The notes: generated by a model from the sequence alone, not told the origin. A stretch of DNA of 7,874 bases from Clostridiales bacterium (GCA_029267975.1 JAJUHH010000125.1:1-7874), one strand, 5' to 3'; shown: positions 1-7,260, counted from the stretch's first letter. Program-made: numbers and translations.

Positions 1-175
1 AGATTGCCTTGGGATTACCGGTATAGTTGCGGCCCAGATTGCATTCAAATAAGATAATATTTTTATTGATTGGTAAGGAACGTGCTAAAAACCGGTAAGT
101 TTTTAGCACAACTTTTTTCATTAATTTCTTCCCTTTATTTTTCACTTTGCTAAGGGATAATTTAGCTCCGCTCAT
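1..175 (-). CDS. CDP-glycerol glycerophosphotransferase (TagB/TagF family), N-terminal fragment
   Basis: Only the first 58 codons lie in the window; the gene continues past position 1. The ATG at 173-175 is preceded by GAGGAG (181-186) at 5-6 nt spacing, which fixes the start. The peptide begins MSGAKLSLSKVKNKGKK, a very basic stretch, and then reads NIILFECNLGRNYTGNPKAI. This matches the entry motif of glycerophosphotransferase domains (ILFESxxGxxYxxNPKxIYEYM), and the 806-residue protein at 2312-4732 has the equivalent ILFESFFGKNYSDSPKYI. Family members transfer glycerol phosphate from CDP-glycerol to a lipid-linked acceptor at the inner membrane face; the lysine-rich N-terminus would suit peripheral membrane binding. 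The gene starts 24 nt after tagD, so it is probably the next gene of the same operon. Whether it is a primase (TagB-like) or polymerase (TagF-like) cannot be told because the catalytic part is off the window. Confidence 0.85.
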   Translation of the reverse strand, partial: MSGAKLSLSKVKNKGKKLMKKVVLKTYRFLARSLPINKNIILFECNLGRNYTGNPKAI

Positions 176-199
176 AAGCGCTCCTCTATCGGTTAAATA

Positions 200-604
200 T
201 TATTGATTGCTCTTAACACCCAGATTCAGGTCATGCTTAATCTTTGAGGTTGAAATTCCCTCTGTTCTGGGGAGATATATAACCTCGCAATAATCCTTCA
301 GAAAATCAAACTGCCCCTTCCAGTCATCGCCCATAACAAATACATCGATCTGATTGTCCACAACATCTTTAATCTTCTGATCCCAGGTATATTCAGGAAT
401 AACCTCATCTACATATTTGATCGCTTCCAGAATAAGCTTTCTGTCTTCATAGCAGTGATAAGCAGTCTTATGCTTGATAGAGTTAAACTCATCGGTGGAA
501 AGTACAACCACCAGATAATCCCCAAGCTCCTTTGCTCTTCTTAACAGATTAATATGTCCAACGTGTAATAAATCATAGGTTCCGTAAGTAATTACCTTTT
601 TCAT
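200..604 (-). CDS. tagD: Glycerol-3-phosphate cytidylyltransferase
   Basis: The 134-residue protein makes CDP-glycerol from CTP and sn-glycerol 3-phosphate, the activated donor for poly(glycerol phosphate) synthesis, in the cytoplasm. Its length is close to that of Bacillus TagD (about 129). It is a single nucleotidyltransferase (Rossmann-like) domain. The N-terminal GTYDLLHVGH carries the HxGH CTP-binding signature at residues 14-17, and RTEGISTS at 113-120 is the second hallmark of the family. The MGDDW segment near residue 91 is also typical. The ATG has a GAGAGG ribosome binding site at 612-617 with 7 nt spacing. It sits 18 nt after the ABC ATPase gene and 24 nt before a glycerophosphotransferase gene, the enzyme class that uses its product. 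Related cytidylyltransferases use other substrates, but the close motif match and the context favour glycerol 3-phosphate. Confidence 0.95.
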   Translation of the reverse strand: MKKVITYGTYDLLHVGHINLLRRAKELGDYLVVVLSTDEFNSIKHKTAYHCYEDRKLILEAIKYVDEVIPEYTWDQKIKDVVDNQIDVFVMGDDWKGQFDFLKDYCEVIYLPRTEGISTSKIKHDLNLGVKSNQ

Positions 605-622
605 CTTCTCGCCTCTCTTGAT

Positions 623-1366
623 TTAATTTTCATTTATCTTAGCTTCGTAAATCGCACTGACATCCTTTACTTTTCCTTTGGCAATCAACTTACCCTTTTC
701 AAGGATTAAGGCACAATTGCATAAGCGGTTGACCTGCTCTAGAGAATGGGATACAAACAAGACCGTAACCCCATTGTCAAACATTGACTTGATCTTCTTT
801 TCACTCTTCTTGCGAAATTTAGCATCTCCCACCGACAGGACTTCATCCAAAATCAAAATGTCCGGCTCAACGATGGTGGCGATAGAAAAGCCCAACCTCG
901 CCTTCATACCGGAGGAATAATTCTTCACCGGCACGTTAATAAAATCTCCCAGCTCTGAAAACTCCACAATCTCCTGATATTTCTCCCGGATGAACTCTTT
1001 GGGGTAGCCGAGCACAGCTCCATATAAATAGATGTTTTCGGCTCCGGTATACTGGGGATCAAAGCCCGCACCCAGCTCCAGAAGAGGAACGATCTTCCCC
1101 TTGATGGTAACCTTTCCTTCCGAGGCCTTCAGTACTCCGGCAATGATCTTAAGAAGAGTACTCTTTCCGGCCCCGTTTAAGCCCAGGATGCCTAATCTAT
1201 CTCCTTTATTCAGGCTGAAGGACACGTTCTGCAAAGCCCAGAACTCCTGATATCTAAGCTCGTTCTTCACCAGCTTGATCACATATTCCTTCAGGTTATC
1301 GACTTTCTTTTCCATCAGGTTGAACTTCATACTGACATTATCAACCACTAATACTTTCTCTTTCAC
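623..1366 (-). CDS. Polysaccharide/teichoic acid ABC exporter, ATP-binding protein (TagH/Wzt type)
   Basis: This 247-residue ATPase should power export of the lipid-linked polymer through the permease encoded upstream. All nucleotide-binding motifs are intact: Walker A GLNGAGKST at 62-70, signature SSGMKARLGF at 151-160, Walker B ILILDE at 170-175, D-loop SVGD at 178-181, and switch histidine H207. The LELGAGFDPQYTGAENIYLYG segment near 97-116 is typical of the TagH/Wzt/RfbB subfamily rather than drug or nutrient transporters. The protein ends soon after the ATPase core, so it lacks the C-terminal extension of Bacillus TagH (~527 residues) and the carbohydrate-binding domain of long Wzt proteins. 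The start is GTG at 1364-1366 with GGGAGG at 1372-1377; the first ATG would be residue 13 and would remove the first beta strand, so GTG is preferred. It is separated from the permease gene by 89 nt, the largest gap in the operon. Confidence 0.93.
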   Translation of the reverse strand: MKEKVLVVDNVSMKFNLMEKKVDNLKEYVIKLVKNELRYQEFWALQNVSFSLNKGDRLGILGLNGAGKSTLLKIIAGVLKASEGKVTIKGKIVPLLELGAGFDPQYTGAENIYLYGAVLGYPKEFIREKYQEIVEFSELGDFINVPVKNYSSGMKARLGFSIATIVEPDILILDEVLSVGDAKFRKKSEKKIKSMFDNGVTVLFVSHSLEQVNRLCNCALILEKGKLIAKGKVKDVSAIYEAKINEN

Positions 1367-1455
1367 GATTTCCTCCCGTTTTGGCTTCAGTCTATTTCAA
1401 ATATCCGCTTCTATGTGTGAATAACTCGCACATACCTGCGAGTCATAAGGTTGAT

Positions 1456-2292
1456 CTAAATATTTAAGATAAAATCATCCTGCTTTTTATAAAACAGCAG
1501 AATACCGATAAGTAAGGTTCCAAAGCTATAGATAGCAGATATAATCAATGCCTGTTCATTCAGCGGAGTACCGAATATCGCATTTCTGAAATTGACAATG
1601 ATATCATAGAGCGGATTAAACAGCTTCATAAAGGGTTCCTTATCCGCAAACTTCTTGTCAGACACATCGTAAAATATCGCACAGGTATACATGACTAACA
1701 TTAACACAACGCTCCAGAGGTACTCCAGATCCCGGAAAAATACTGCCAGCGTTGACAGGATCAGTCCACAGCCGATGGACAGAATAAGCGCCATCAGCAG
1801 CGGAACCACTGCCTGAAGCGTATAGATGGTAAATGGTACCCTAAATACCAGCATGGCACCGGCCAGAATAATCAGCGATATCAAAAAGGTTACATAATTG
1901 GATAGCACCGTTGAGAATGGATAAATGTATTTGGGCACATAAACCTTCTTAATCATAGCACTATTGCTGCGAATGGCTTTCATAGCTGCCTTAGTCGCAT
2001 TTGAAAAGAAGGAATACAGGAGTCGTCCGGTAAGGATATAAACCGGAAATGTCCTGTCTCCTCTGTGATACAAGCCGTCAAACACAAAAGTCAACACCGC
2101 AGTCGTTAATAGCGGTTCCAGTAAGGTCCATAAAATACCCAGATAGGATCTGCGGTACTTTAACTTAATATCCTTCTTAACCAACTCAACAAGCAAGAAT
2201 TGGTATTTGCTAAAGTTCTTCCAAACAGTTTTCAAGCTTACCTCCATATTGTTCCTATTGTGATTGCCGCAATACGAAGGCAACAAATGCAT
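1456..2292 (-). CDS. Polysaccharide/teichoic acid ABC exporter, permease (TagG/Wzm type, ABC-2)
   Basis: This 278-residue membrane protein is the probable channel partner of the ATPase at 623-1366. It has the standard ABC-2 polysaccharide exporter layout: an amphipathic basic N-terminal helix (LVKKDIKLKYRRSYLGILW, about 37-55) and about six hydrophobic segments near 52-71, 83-95, 126-149, 160-184, 192-209 and 248-267. The family-typical KVYVPKYIYP (116-125) and FNPLYDIIVNFRNAIFG (225-241) are present. The start is uncertain. The ATG at 2290-2292 has a good AAGGAAG site (2299-2305), and I used it. The ATG at 2245-2247 (residue 16, MEVSLKTVWKNF) fits the usual length of family N-termini better but has only a weak AGGAA. 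It follows the 806-residue transferase gene by 19 nt. Confidence 0.92.
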   Translation of the reverse strand: MHLLPSYCGNHNRNNMEVSLKTVWKNFSKYQFLLVELVKKDIKLKYRRSYLGILWTLLEPLLTTAVLTFVFDGLYHRGDRTFPVYILTGRLLYSFFSNATKAAMKAIRSNSAMIKKVYVPKYIYPFSTVLSNYVTFLISLIILAGAMLVFRVPFTIYTLQAVVPLLMALILSIGCGLILSTLAVFFRDLEYLWSVVLMLVMYTCAIFYDVSDKKFADKEPFMKLFNPLYDIIVNFRNAIFGTPLNEQALIISAIYSFGTLLIGILLFYKKQDDFILNI

Positions 2293-2311
2293 TTATTGCT
2301 TCCTTGCGGGG

Positions 2312-4732
2312 TTACTTACTCCCAAACACTGATTGTACCACTTTTCGTGTAGCATGTCCATCTTCCCAACCACAAAATCTTCCATAGAAATCATTGTATC
2401 TTTGGCTATATTCACGATTCACTGCATCGATGTTTCTGATGGCATTAACAACTTCCTCTGTCGTATAAAGCAAGGGACCCGGTACCTCTTTCTCTATATC
2501 AAAATAAAAGCCGCGAAGAACGTCACGATAGCGTTCCAGATCATAGGTAAAGAAAAGCATGGGCCTCCGCAGATTGGCATAATCAAAAAATACAGAGGAA
2601 TAGTCTGTAATCAATATATCTGAGATCAGATAAAGTTCGGAAATGTCATCATATTTGCTTACATTATATGCAAAGCCCCGATACGCACGGACATCCAGGG
2701 AATCAGCAATAAAATAATGTGTCCGGAGTAGTATGACATAATTCTCTCCTAACCGTTTCTGCATCAGATCCAGATCCAACTGCAGTTTGAATTTATATTG
2801 GCCCTTTCCGTAGAACTCATCATCACGCCAGGTAGGTGCATAAAGAAGAACCACCTTATTCTCAGGTATGCCCAACCTCCTTCGTATCTTCTTCGCCAGC
2901 TCATTCCGCTTTGGATCATGGAGAATATCATTTCTGGGATAGCCTGTCTCCAGCATCTTATTCTCATACATAAAGCATCTTCGAAAGGTCTCGCTGCTGA
3001 ATTTATTGGGTGCAATAAGATAATCCCAAGCCCTGGACTGCTTATACACCTGCTGCTTGTACTTGGGTGAAGCCGATGTAACATCATCCATATCAAATAC
3101 AAGCTTCTTTAAGGGGGTTCCATGCCAGGTCTCCAAAAAGACCATTTCTTTACGCTTTACCATCCATTCCGGCTGCCGCCCGTTAAAGACAAAATATTTA
3201 CAGCGGGCAAGATAATAAGAATAAAGCAGACTAAAGCGCTTTATCTCCTTATGGGGATAGGGTATCCTTGTGTTTGGCTTATCGATTACCCAGATGAATT
3301 TATACTTCCCCGGATAGTTCTTGGCCATATATTCATAAATATACTTGGGGCTGTCAGAATAGTTTTTGCCAAAAAAGCTCTCAAATAGGATCCAATTTTC
3401 CTTTAGCTCCTGCTTTAGGAATACATGGGTATAAAGGGCGCGGATCATGGCTTTTCTGCTTTTTGCAACCCGCTTAAACTTTTTCACCCCAAGATGAAGT
3501 GTAACAATATAAATGGATGCTTTTAAATCCCGTCTGATGAGTGCCTGTATGATCAACCTCTTATAGCCCTTTAAAACCTTAAGAACCCTAGGGTTAACCT
3601 GACTGATGATGTCGCTCATACTGATAAAGTTCTCTTCCCGCCAGGCATCATTGGGGCTTCTCTTTAACTTGGGAGCATATACTCTGGTATAATAAGTAAT
3701 ATATTTTATGTCAAAATGATCCTTCAGCTCGGAATCCTTTGGTATTCTGGCTGTCGTCTCATAATAAGTGTCTACAAATTCATAAAAACGATTGGGGTCC
3801 TTTACCTGTGACAAGGACGGAAAGTTAATGGCATCATTATGCTTTCTCTTAATATACCTGGCAGACAGACATTTGCAAAAACTCTCTGCCTTTGAGAGAG
3901 CTTCCAAGAGAAAGGGAACATCAGACAGGTAGATCAGATGCTCCGGAAAGCGCAGGTGATGCTTTTCGATGAAGCTTCGATTAAATAAAATATTTAAAAC
4001 TGAGATATTACGAACACCCTTCCGCTTGGCAACCAGGATCCGATATGCCTGTGATCTGCGAAAATCTATTAAGGCCTGCAGCTCCTCATCTGTGAGGTTT
4101 GCCTCATCTGCCTCCAAATCTGCCGATCTCTGCAGATCCAACCGCACTTCAATATCATCCTCAACATCCTTGTCCACCTGGGTCTCATCAGATTCGTCTT
4201 CCTCCGAATTCTCTTCCTCGGAAGATGCCTCAGCCTTGGAATGCTTCTCTTTGGTCGCTCCATGTTCTGCCTGAAGCTCCGGTGCCTCATTGTCACTGGC
4301 TTCTCTCTCCCGCTCCTCGTCTCCTGCCTCAGGCTCCTGCTTACTGGACAGATAAGCTATTCTGCTTAACCAGGTAGGGGATTTCTTGCCGTATATAATA
4401 TCATAGTCCTGAAGCTGGGCACTCTGTATTAAGAGTCCCAAGGTATCTGCCATCAGGTAATCGTCACTATCGAGAAAATATATATAATCTCCTGTAGCTT
4501 TCTCAATGCCTAAGTTTCTTGCTGCAGCCACTCCACTTGAAGCCTGCAGGTGATATATCTGAATTGGAAGCGCATGCTCATAGTCTTTGACACACTCCAA
4601 TTCCTTCTCATTAACGTGATCACAAATAAGCAATATTTCCATATCAATTCCGGATTGCTCTCTTAAGCTATCCAGACAATCACGAAGGTATGCTTCCCCT
4701 CTGTGGTATGGAATGATAATACTTGTTTTCAT
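2312..4732 (-). CDS. Fused family-2 glycosyltransferase / CDP-glycerol glycerophosphotransferase
   Basis: This 806-residue protein has two catalytic parts. Residues 1-125 plus about 225-300 form a GT-A (GT2) glycosyltransferase: SIIIPYHRGEAYLRDCLDSL at 4-23, GVAAARNLGI at 67-76, the metal/nucleotide-sugar DSDD at 88-91, and a possible acidic catalytic segment LSDVPFLLEAL at 269-279. A basic helical linker (about 380-440) leads to a glycerophosphotransferase domain (about 445-800). That domain has ILFESFFGKNY (448-458), ETWHGTPLKK (534-543), NKFSSETF (576-583), ETGYPRND (595-602), YAPTWRDD (631-638), LLRTHYF (668-674) and ITDYSSVFFDYA (708-719). These include the two conserved histidines (H537, H672) of TagF-type enzymes. 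The likely role is building a lipid-linked glycerol-phosphate polymer, possibly with a sugar in the backbone or linkage. About 95 strongly acidic residues interrupt the GT2 domain (see findings). The ATG has AGGAGG at 4739-4744, 6 nt away. It is the first gene of the operon, behind the promoter at 4806-4834. Confidence 0.92.
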   Translation of the reverse strand: MKTSIIIPYHRGEAYLRDCLDSLREQSGIDMEILLICDHVNEKELECVKDYEHALPIQIYHLQASSGVAAARNLGIEKATGDYIYFLDSDDYLMADTLGLLIQSAQLQDYDIIYGKKSPTWLSRIAYLSSKQEPEAGDEEREREASDNEAPELQAEHGATKEKHSKAEASSEEENSEEDESDETQVDKDVEDDIEVRLDLQRSADLEADEANLTDEELQALIDFRRSQAYRILVAKRKGVRNISVLNILFNRSFIEKHHLRFPEHLIYLSDVPFLLEALSKAESFCKCLSARYIKRKHNDAINFPSLSQVKDPNRFYEFVDTYYETTARIPKDSELKDHFDIKYITYYTRVYAPKLKRSPNDAWREENFISMSDIISQVNPRVLKVLKGYKRLIIQALIRRDLKASIYIVTLHLGVKKFKRVAKSRKAMIRALYTHVFLKQELKENWILFESFFGKNYSDSPKYIYEYMAKNYPGKYKFIWVIDKPNTRIPYPHKEIKRFSLLYSYYLARCKYFVFNGRQPEWMVKRKEMVFLETWHGTPLKKLVFDMDDVTSASPKYKQQVYKQSRAWDYLIAPNKFSSETFRRCFMYENKMLETGYPRNDILHDPKRNELAKKIRRRLGIPENKVVLLYAPTWRDDEFYGKGQYKFKLQLDLDLMQKRLGENYVILLRTHYFIADSLDVRAYRGFAYNVSKYDDISELYLISDILITDYSSVFFDYANLRRPMLFFTYDLERYRDVLRGFYFDIEKEVPGPLLYTTEEVVNAIRNIDAVNREYSQRYNDFYGRFCGWEDGHATRKVVQSVFGSK

Positions 4733-4805
4733 AGTTCGCCTCCTAACTACAAGACTGCTCCAATCTTACCGGAACGATCTCTTCATTCAGGAACCGCGTA
4801 GAAAA

Positions 4806-4834
4806 ATTATAGCATCATAAGATAGCTAAGTCAA
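4806..4834 (-). promoter_or_regulatory. Sigma-A promoter of the glycerol-phosphate polymer operon
   Basis: Read on the minus strand, TTGACT (4829-4834) and a perfect TATAAT (4806-4811) are separated by exactly 17 bp (4812-4828). The expected start of transcription is near 4799, giving a 5' untranslated region of about 67 nt before the ATG at 4732, with the AGGAGG ribosome binding site at 4739-4744. This is the only near-consensus promoter I see upstream of the operon. The spacer carries a copy of the sequence repeated in the 12-bp array further upstream (ATCATAA on the plus strand, 4814-4820). Confidence 0.8.
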
Positions 4835-4989
4835 GGAAAGCACCCTGTGGGTCCGCGGTCGTCCTGTTATCATAGATTCTTGCCTGATTTTTTTGGTTTA
4901 ACATAGTTGTGGAAGAATTATGTAACGGCAAAGTGACGGAAAGCAGGGTGTAATCTTATATATCTTTCTATAGCTAAATGTCAGATATG

Positions 4990-5113
4990 ATCATAGATAC
5001 TATCATAGTTATAATTTATCATAGATAGAATCATAGATATAATCTTAGTTATAATCATAACTATATTCTTTGCCATACTCTTAGCTATGATTTTACCTAT
5101 AATCTTAGCTATA
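4990..5113. repeat. Degenerate 12-bp tandem array, ten units
   Basis: Plus-strand units start at 4990, 5002, 5018, 5030, 5042, 5054, 5066, 5078, 5090 and 5102. Examples are ATCATAGATACT, ATCATAGATATA, ATCTTAGTTATA, ATCATAACTATA and ATCTTAGCTATA; the unit at 5066 (TTCTTTGCCATA) is the most diverged. The phase is strict apart from a single 4-nt insertion, ATTT, at 5014-5017. The consensus is roughly ATCWTAGNTATA. Weaker matches lie just upstream, near 4953 and 4962. A reading frame across the array on the minus strand (4981-5325) gives a four-residue repeating pattern, but this follows from the 12-bp period and is not evidence for a protein. The function is unknown. Confidence 0.75.
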
Positions 5114-5130
5114 GTTACAGCGTATATCCC

Positions 5131-5432
5131 AAAGGTGCGGACCTGTCTGGGGGAGCTGTTGTGGGTTTCCTTATTATCTTTTGGAACAAGATCGTTTTTT
5201 GTACTTAGATAAAAAGAGATAGCGTTCTTTAGGATCGCAATTGTAAGGGAGCTGACACCACGGATGGTGTCAGCAGGTGCATGGGACATGGAGGTCCCTA
5301 TGCACCGACCCGCAGTATAATACAACTTACATTTCCTATAGAACGCTATCGCTTTTTTATCTTAGTACAACAGATCGCAGTTCCTTGATGATAAGGAAAC
5401 CACAGCAGGTCCTCAGACAGGTCCGCACCTTT
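5131..5432. repeat. Large imperfect inverted repeat enclosing two hairpins (MITE-like element or structured RNA)
   Basis: The outer 19 bp are perfectly complementary: AAAGGTGCGGACCTGTCTG (5131-5149) against 5414-5432. Pairing continues with mismatches through GTTTCCTTATTATC against GATGATAAGGAAAC, TGTACTTAGATAAAAA against its counterpart near 5354-5369, and GATAGCGTTCT (5218-5228) against 5340-5350. The arms are about 100 bp each. The centre holds two separate hairpins: GCTGACACCA/TGGTGTCAGC (5251-5260 and 5265-5274, CGGA loop) and GGTGCATGGGAC (5276-5287) against GTCCCTATGCACC (5294-5306) with one bulged base. The whole would fold as a long stem topped by a three-way junction. It carries no gene I can support and no clear target-site duplication. 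It begins about 35 nt after the leuA stop codon. Both strands have a short T-run after the GATAGCGTTC stem, so it could also terminate leuA transcription. Confidence 0.8.
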
Positions 5433-5467
5433 GTACATTAACTTAAACTTATTTAGAATGTATTTAT

Positions 5468-7135
5468 TTAACCCAGCTCCAGACGATTCAGGGCACTGAA
5501 GATTGCTCGTATGGAGGCTCTTGTAATATTGGAGCTTACCCCTACACCAAAGGTCGTTCTTCCTGTGGTGACATCCAGCATATGAATATAGGCTGCTGCC
5601 TGAGCTCCGGCACCGCCGCTGAGAGCATGCTCGGTATAGTCAAGCACTTTGATGTCGATCCCCAGCTCCTTGGCCAGTCCGCGTTGCACTGCATCGATGG
5701 GACCATTGCCGGAAGCTTCGAAGGTCTTCTCATCCCCTCTGTTTGTATAGGTCACGATTACTCCGGTACAGGATTCATCACGCTCAGTAAACTCTTCCAC
5801 CCGTAGTTTCTTAAAGTGTAAGGGCTCCTTCTTATCAAGATAGCACTCCTTGAACTTGCTCATGATCTGCTCAGGCGCAACCTCTCCCTGTACCTCGGAT
5901 AAAGCCTGAATGACATCCGCAAATTCCTTATGCATACCCTTGGGCAGCTTATAACCAAAGTAATTCTCCATAATGAAGGCAACACCGCCCTTACCGGACT
6001 GGCTGTTAATACGAACAATCGGTTCATACTGTCTTCCAATATCCGAAGGATCGATGGGAAGATAGGGTACTGCCCAGTAGGCACTGTTACGCTCTTTCAT
6101 TGCTTTAATGCCCTTGTTGATGGCATCCTGATGGGAGCCTGAGAATGCTGTAAAGACCAGCTTTCCTGCATAAGGATGTCTCTCATGCACCTTCATTCTG
6201 CAAAGACGCTCATAGGTTTCAATGATCTCCGTGATGTTGTCGATCTCCAGCTCGGGATTAATCCCCTGGGAGAACATATTATAGGCCAGAGTTAAGATAT
6301 CCACATTACCGGTTCGCTCTCCATTGCCAAATAAGGTTCCTTCCACCCGATCAACTCCCGCCAGTAAGGCAAGTTCCGCAATGGCCACTCCGGTTCCCCG
6401 ATCATTATGGGGATGGATACTTAAGATGATACTGTCTCTGTCCTTAAAATGACGATTCATCCACTCAATTTGGTCCGCATAAACGTTGGGGGTATTCATC
6501 TCAACCGTTGCAGGCAGATTGATAATCATTTTCTTCTCAGGTGTGGGTTCCCAAACCTCCTGAACCGCAGTACAAACCTCCAGTGCATAATCTACTTCTG
6601 TACCGCTGAAGCTTTCCGGTGAATATTCAAGAATGATCTCCCCAGGGAAATCCTCTGCATATTTTTTTACTAATTTTGCTCCATCAATGGCGATTTGCTT
6701 GATCTCTTCCTTAGACATATGGAATACGACATCCCGCTGCAGGGTAGAGGTAGAATTATAGATATGAACGACCGCCCTTTTTATGCCTTCTAAGGCTTCA
6801 AAGGTCCGTTTAATCAGATGATCCCTGCATTGAACCAATACCTGGACAGTAACATCGTCGGGAATTAATTTACGATCTACTAATTGCCTGATGAAATCAA
6901 ACTCGATCTGAGAAGCGGAAGGAAAGCCCACCTCAATCTCCTTAAAGCCCAGCTTAACTAACAGTTGGAAGAATTCAACCTTCTCCTCAACTACCATGGG
7001 CTCTATCAAGGCCTGATTACCATCTCTTAAATCAACACTGCACCAGATCGGTGCTTTCATGATTTGCTTTCCCGGCCACTGTCTGTCAGGTAAATCTATG
7101 ACAGGGTTTCTTTGATATCTCTTATAGTTTAACAT
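5468..7135 (-). CDS. leuA: 2-isopropylmalate synthase
   Basis: The 555-residue enzyme condenses acetyl-CoA with 2-oxoisovalerate to give 2-isopropylmalate, the committed step of leucine biosynthesis, in the cytoplasm. The catalytic TIM barrel begins with SVDLRDGNQAL (33-43), which supplies a metal-binding aspartate (D35). HPHNDRGTGVA (241-251) supplies the metal-binding histidines H241 and H243, and GNGERTGNVDI (270-280) is the second family signature. FSGSHQDAINKG (331-342) belongs to the connecting region. Residues about 430-555 form the C-terminal regulatory domain, with GNGPIDAV (476-483) and SGGAGAQAAAYIHML (506-520), which in this family binds leucine for feedback inhibition. The length and sequence style fit the ~550-residue LeuA group rather than the ~515-residue enterobacterial type. 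The ATG has AGGAGG at 7145-7150 with 9 nt spacing. No other leu gene is adjacent; a long leader precedes it and the inverted repeat follows it. Confidence 0.96.
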   Translation of the reverse strand: MLNYKRYQRNPVIDLPDRQWPGKQIMKAPIWCSVDLRDGNQALIEPMVVEEKVEFFQLLVKLGFKEIEVGFPSASQIEFDFIRQLVDRKLIPDDVTVQVLVQCRDHLIKRTFEALEGIKRAVVHIYNSTSTLQRDVVFHMSKEEIKQIAIDGAKLVKKYAEDFPGEIILEYSPESFSGTEVDYALEVCTAVQEVWEPTPEKKMIINLPATVEMNTPNVYADQIEWMNRHFKDRDSIILSIHPHNDRGTGVAIAELALLAGVDRVEGTLFGNGERTGNVDILTLAYNMFSQGINPELEIDNITEIIETYERLCRMKVHERHPYAGKLVFTAFSGSHQDAINKGIKAMKERNSAYWAVPYLPIDPSDIGRQYEPIVRINSQSGKGGVAFIMENYFGYKLPKGMHKEFADVIQALSEVQGEVAPEQIMSKFKECYLDKKEPLHFKKLRVEEFTERDESCTGVIVTYTNRGDEKTFEASGNGPIDAVQRGLAKELGIDIKVLDYTEHALSGGAGAQAAAYIHMLDVTTGRTTFGVGVSSNITRASIRAIFSALNRLELG

Positions 7136-7154
7136 AATAAATAGCCTCCTGCTT

Positions 7155-7203
7155 AATATGATGAAAATGATTAAACGTAAACTTACAAATCAAAAATCAT
7201 ATT
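7155..7203 (-). promoter_or_regulatory. Hairpin next to the leuA ribosome binding site
   Basis: AATATGAT at 7196-7203 (leuA sense) pairs perfectly with ATCATATT at 7155-7162. Inside it, TGATT at 7188-7192 pairs with AATCA at 7168-7172. The stem's lower end lies 4 nt upstream of AGGAGG (7145-7150). It does not bury the ribosome binding site as drawn, but a stem this close could influence initiation. It is AT-rich, so chance pairing is possible. Confidence 0.35.
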
Positions 7204-7260
7204 AGCGACGGAGTCGATATATCACACTGTATAGTTTGACAATAAACAACGTTGATCTGT

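Noticed and set aside
2333..4377. Several plus- and minus-strand frames of 75-112 codons inside the 806-residue gene
   Set aside because: They are overlapping frames of a strongly supported gene, lack domains, and have compositions expected of out-of-frame translation.
4843..4862. CCCTGTGGGTCCGCGGTC, which resembles the complement of a T-box (AGGGTGGNACCGCG)
   Set aside because: The minus-strand reading, GACCGCGGACCCACAGGG, does not contain TGGNACCGCG, and it lies upstream of the operon promoter, so it would not be in the operon's transcript.
4981..5325. Minus-strand 114-codon reading frame across the 12-bp array and inverted repeat
   Set aside because: It begins inside the inverted repeat, its C-terminal half is the translation of the 12-bp array, and it has no recognisable domain. 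The structure of the DNA explains the open frame better than a gene does.
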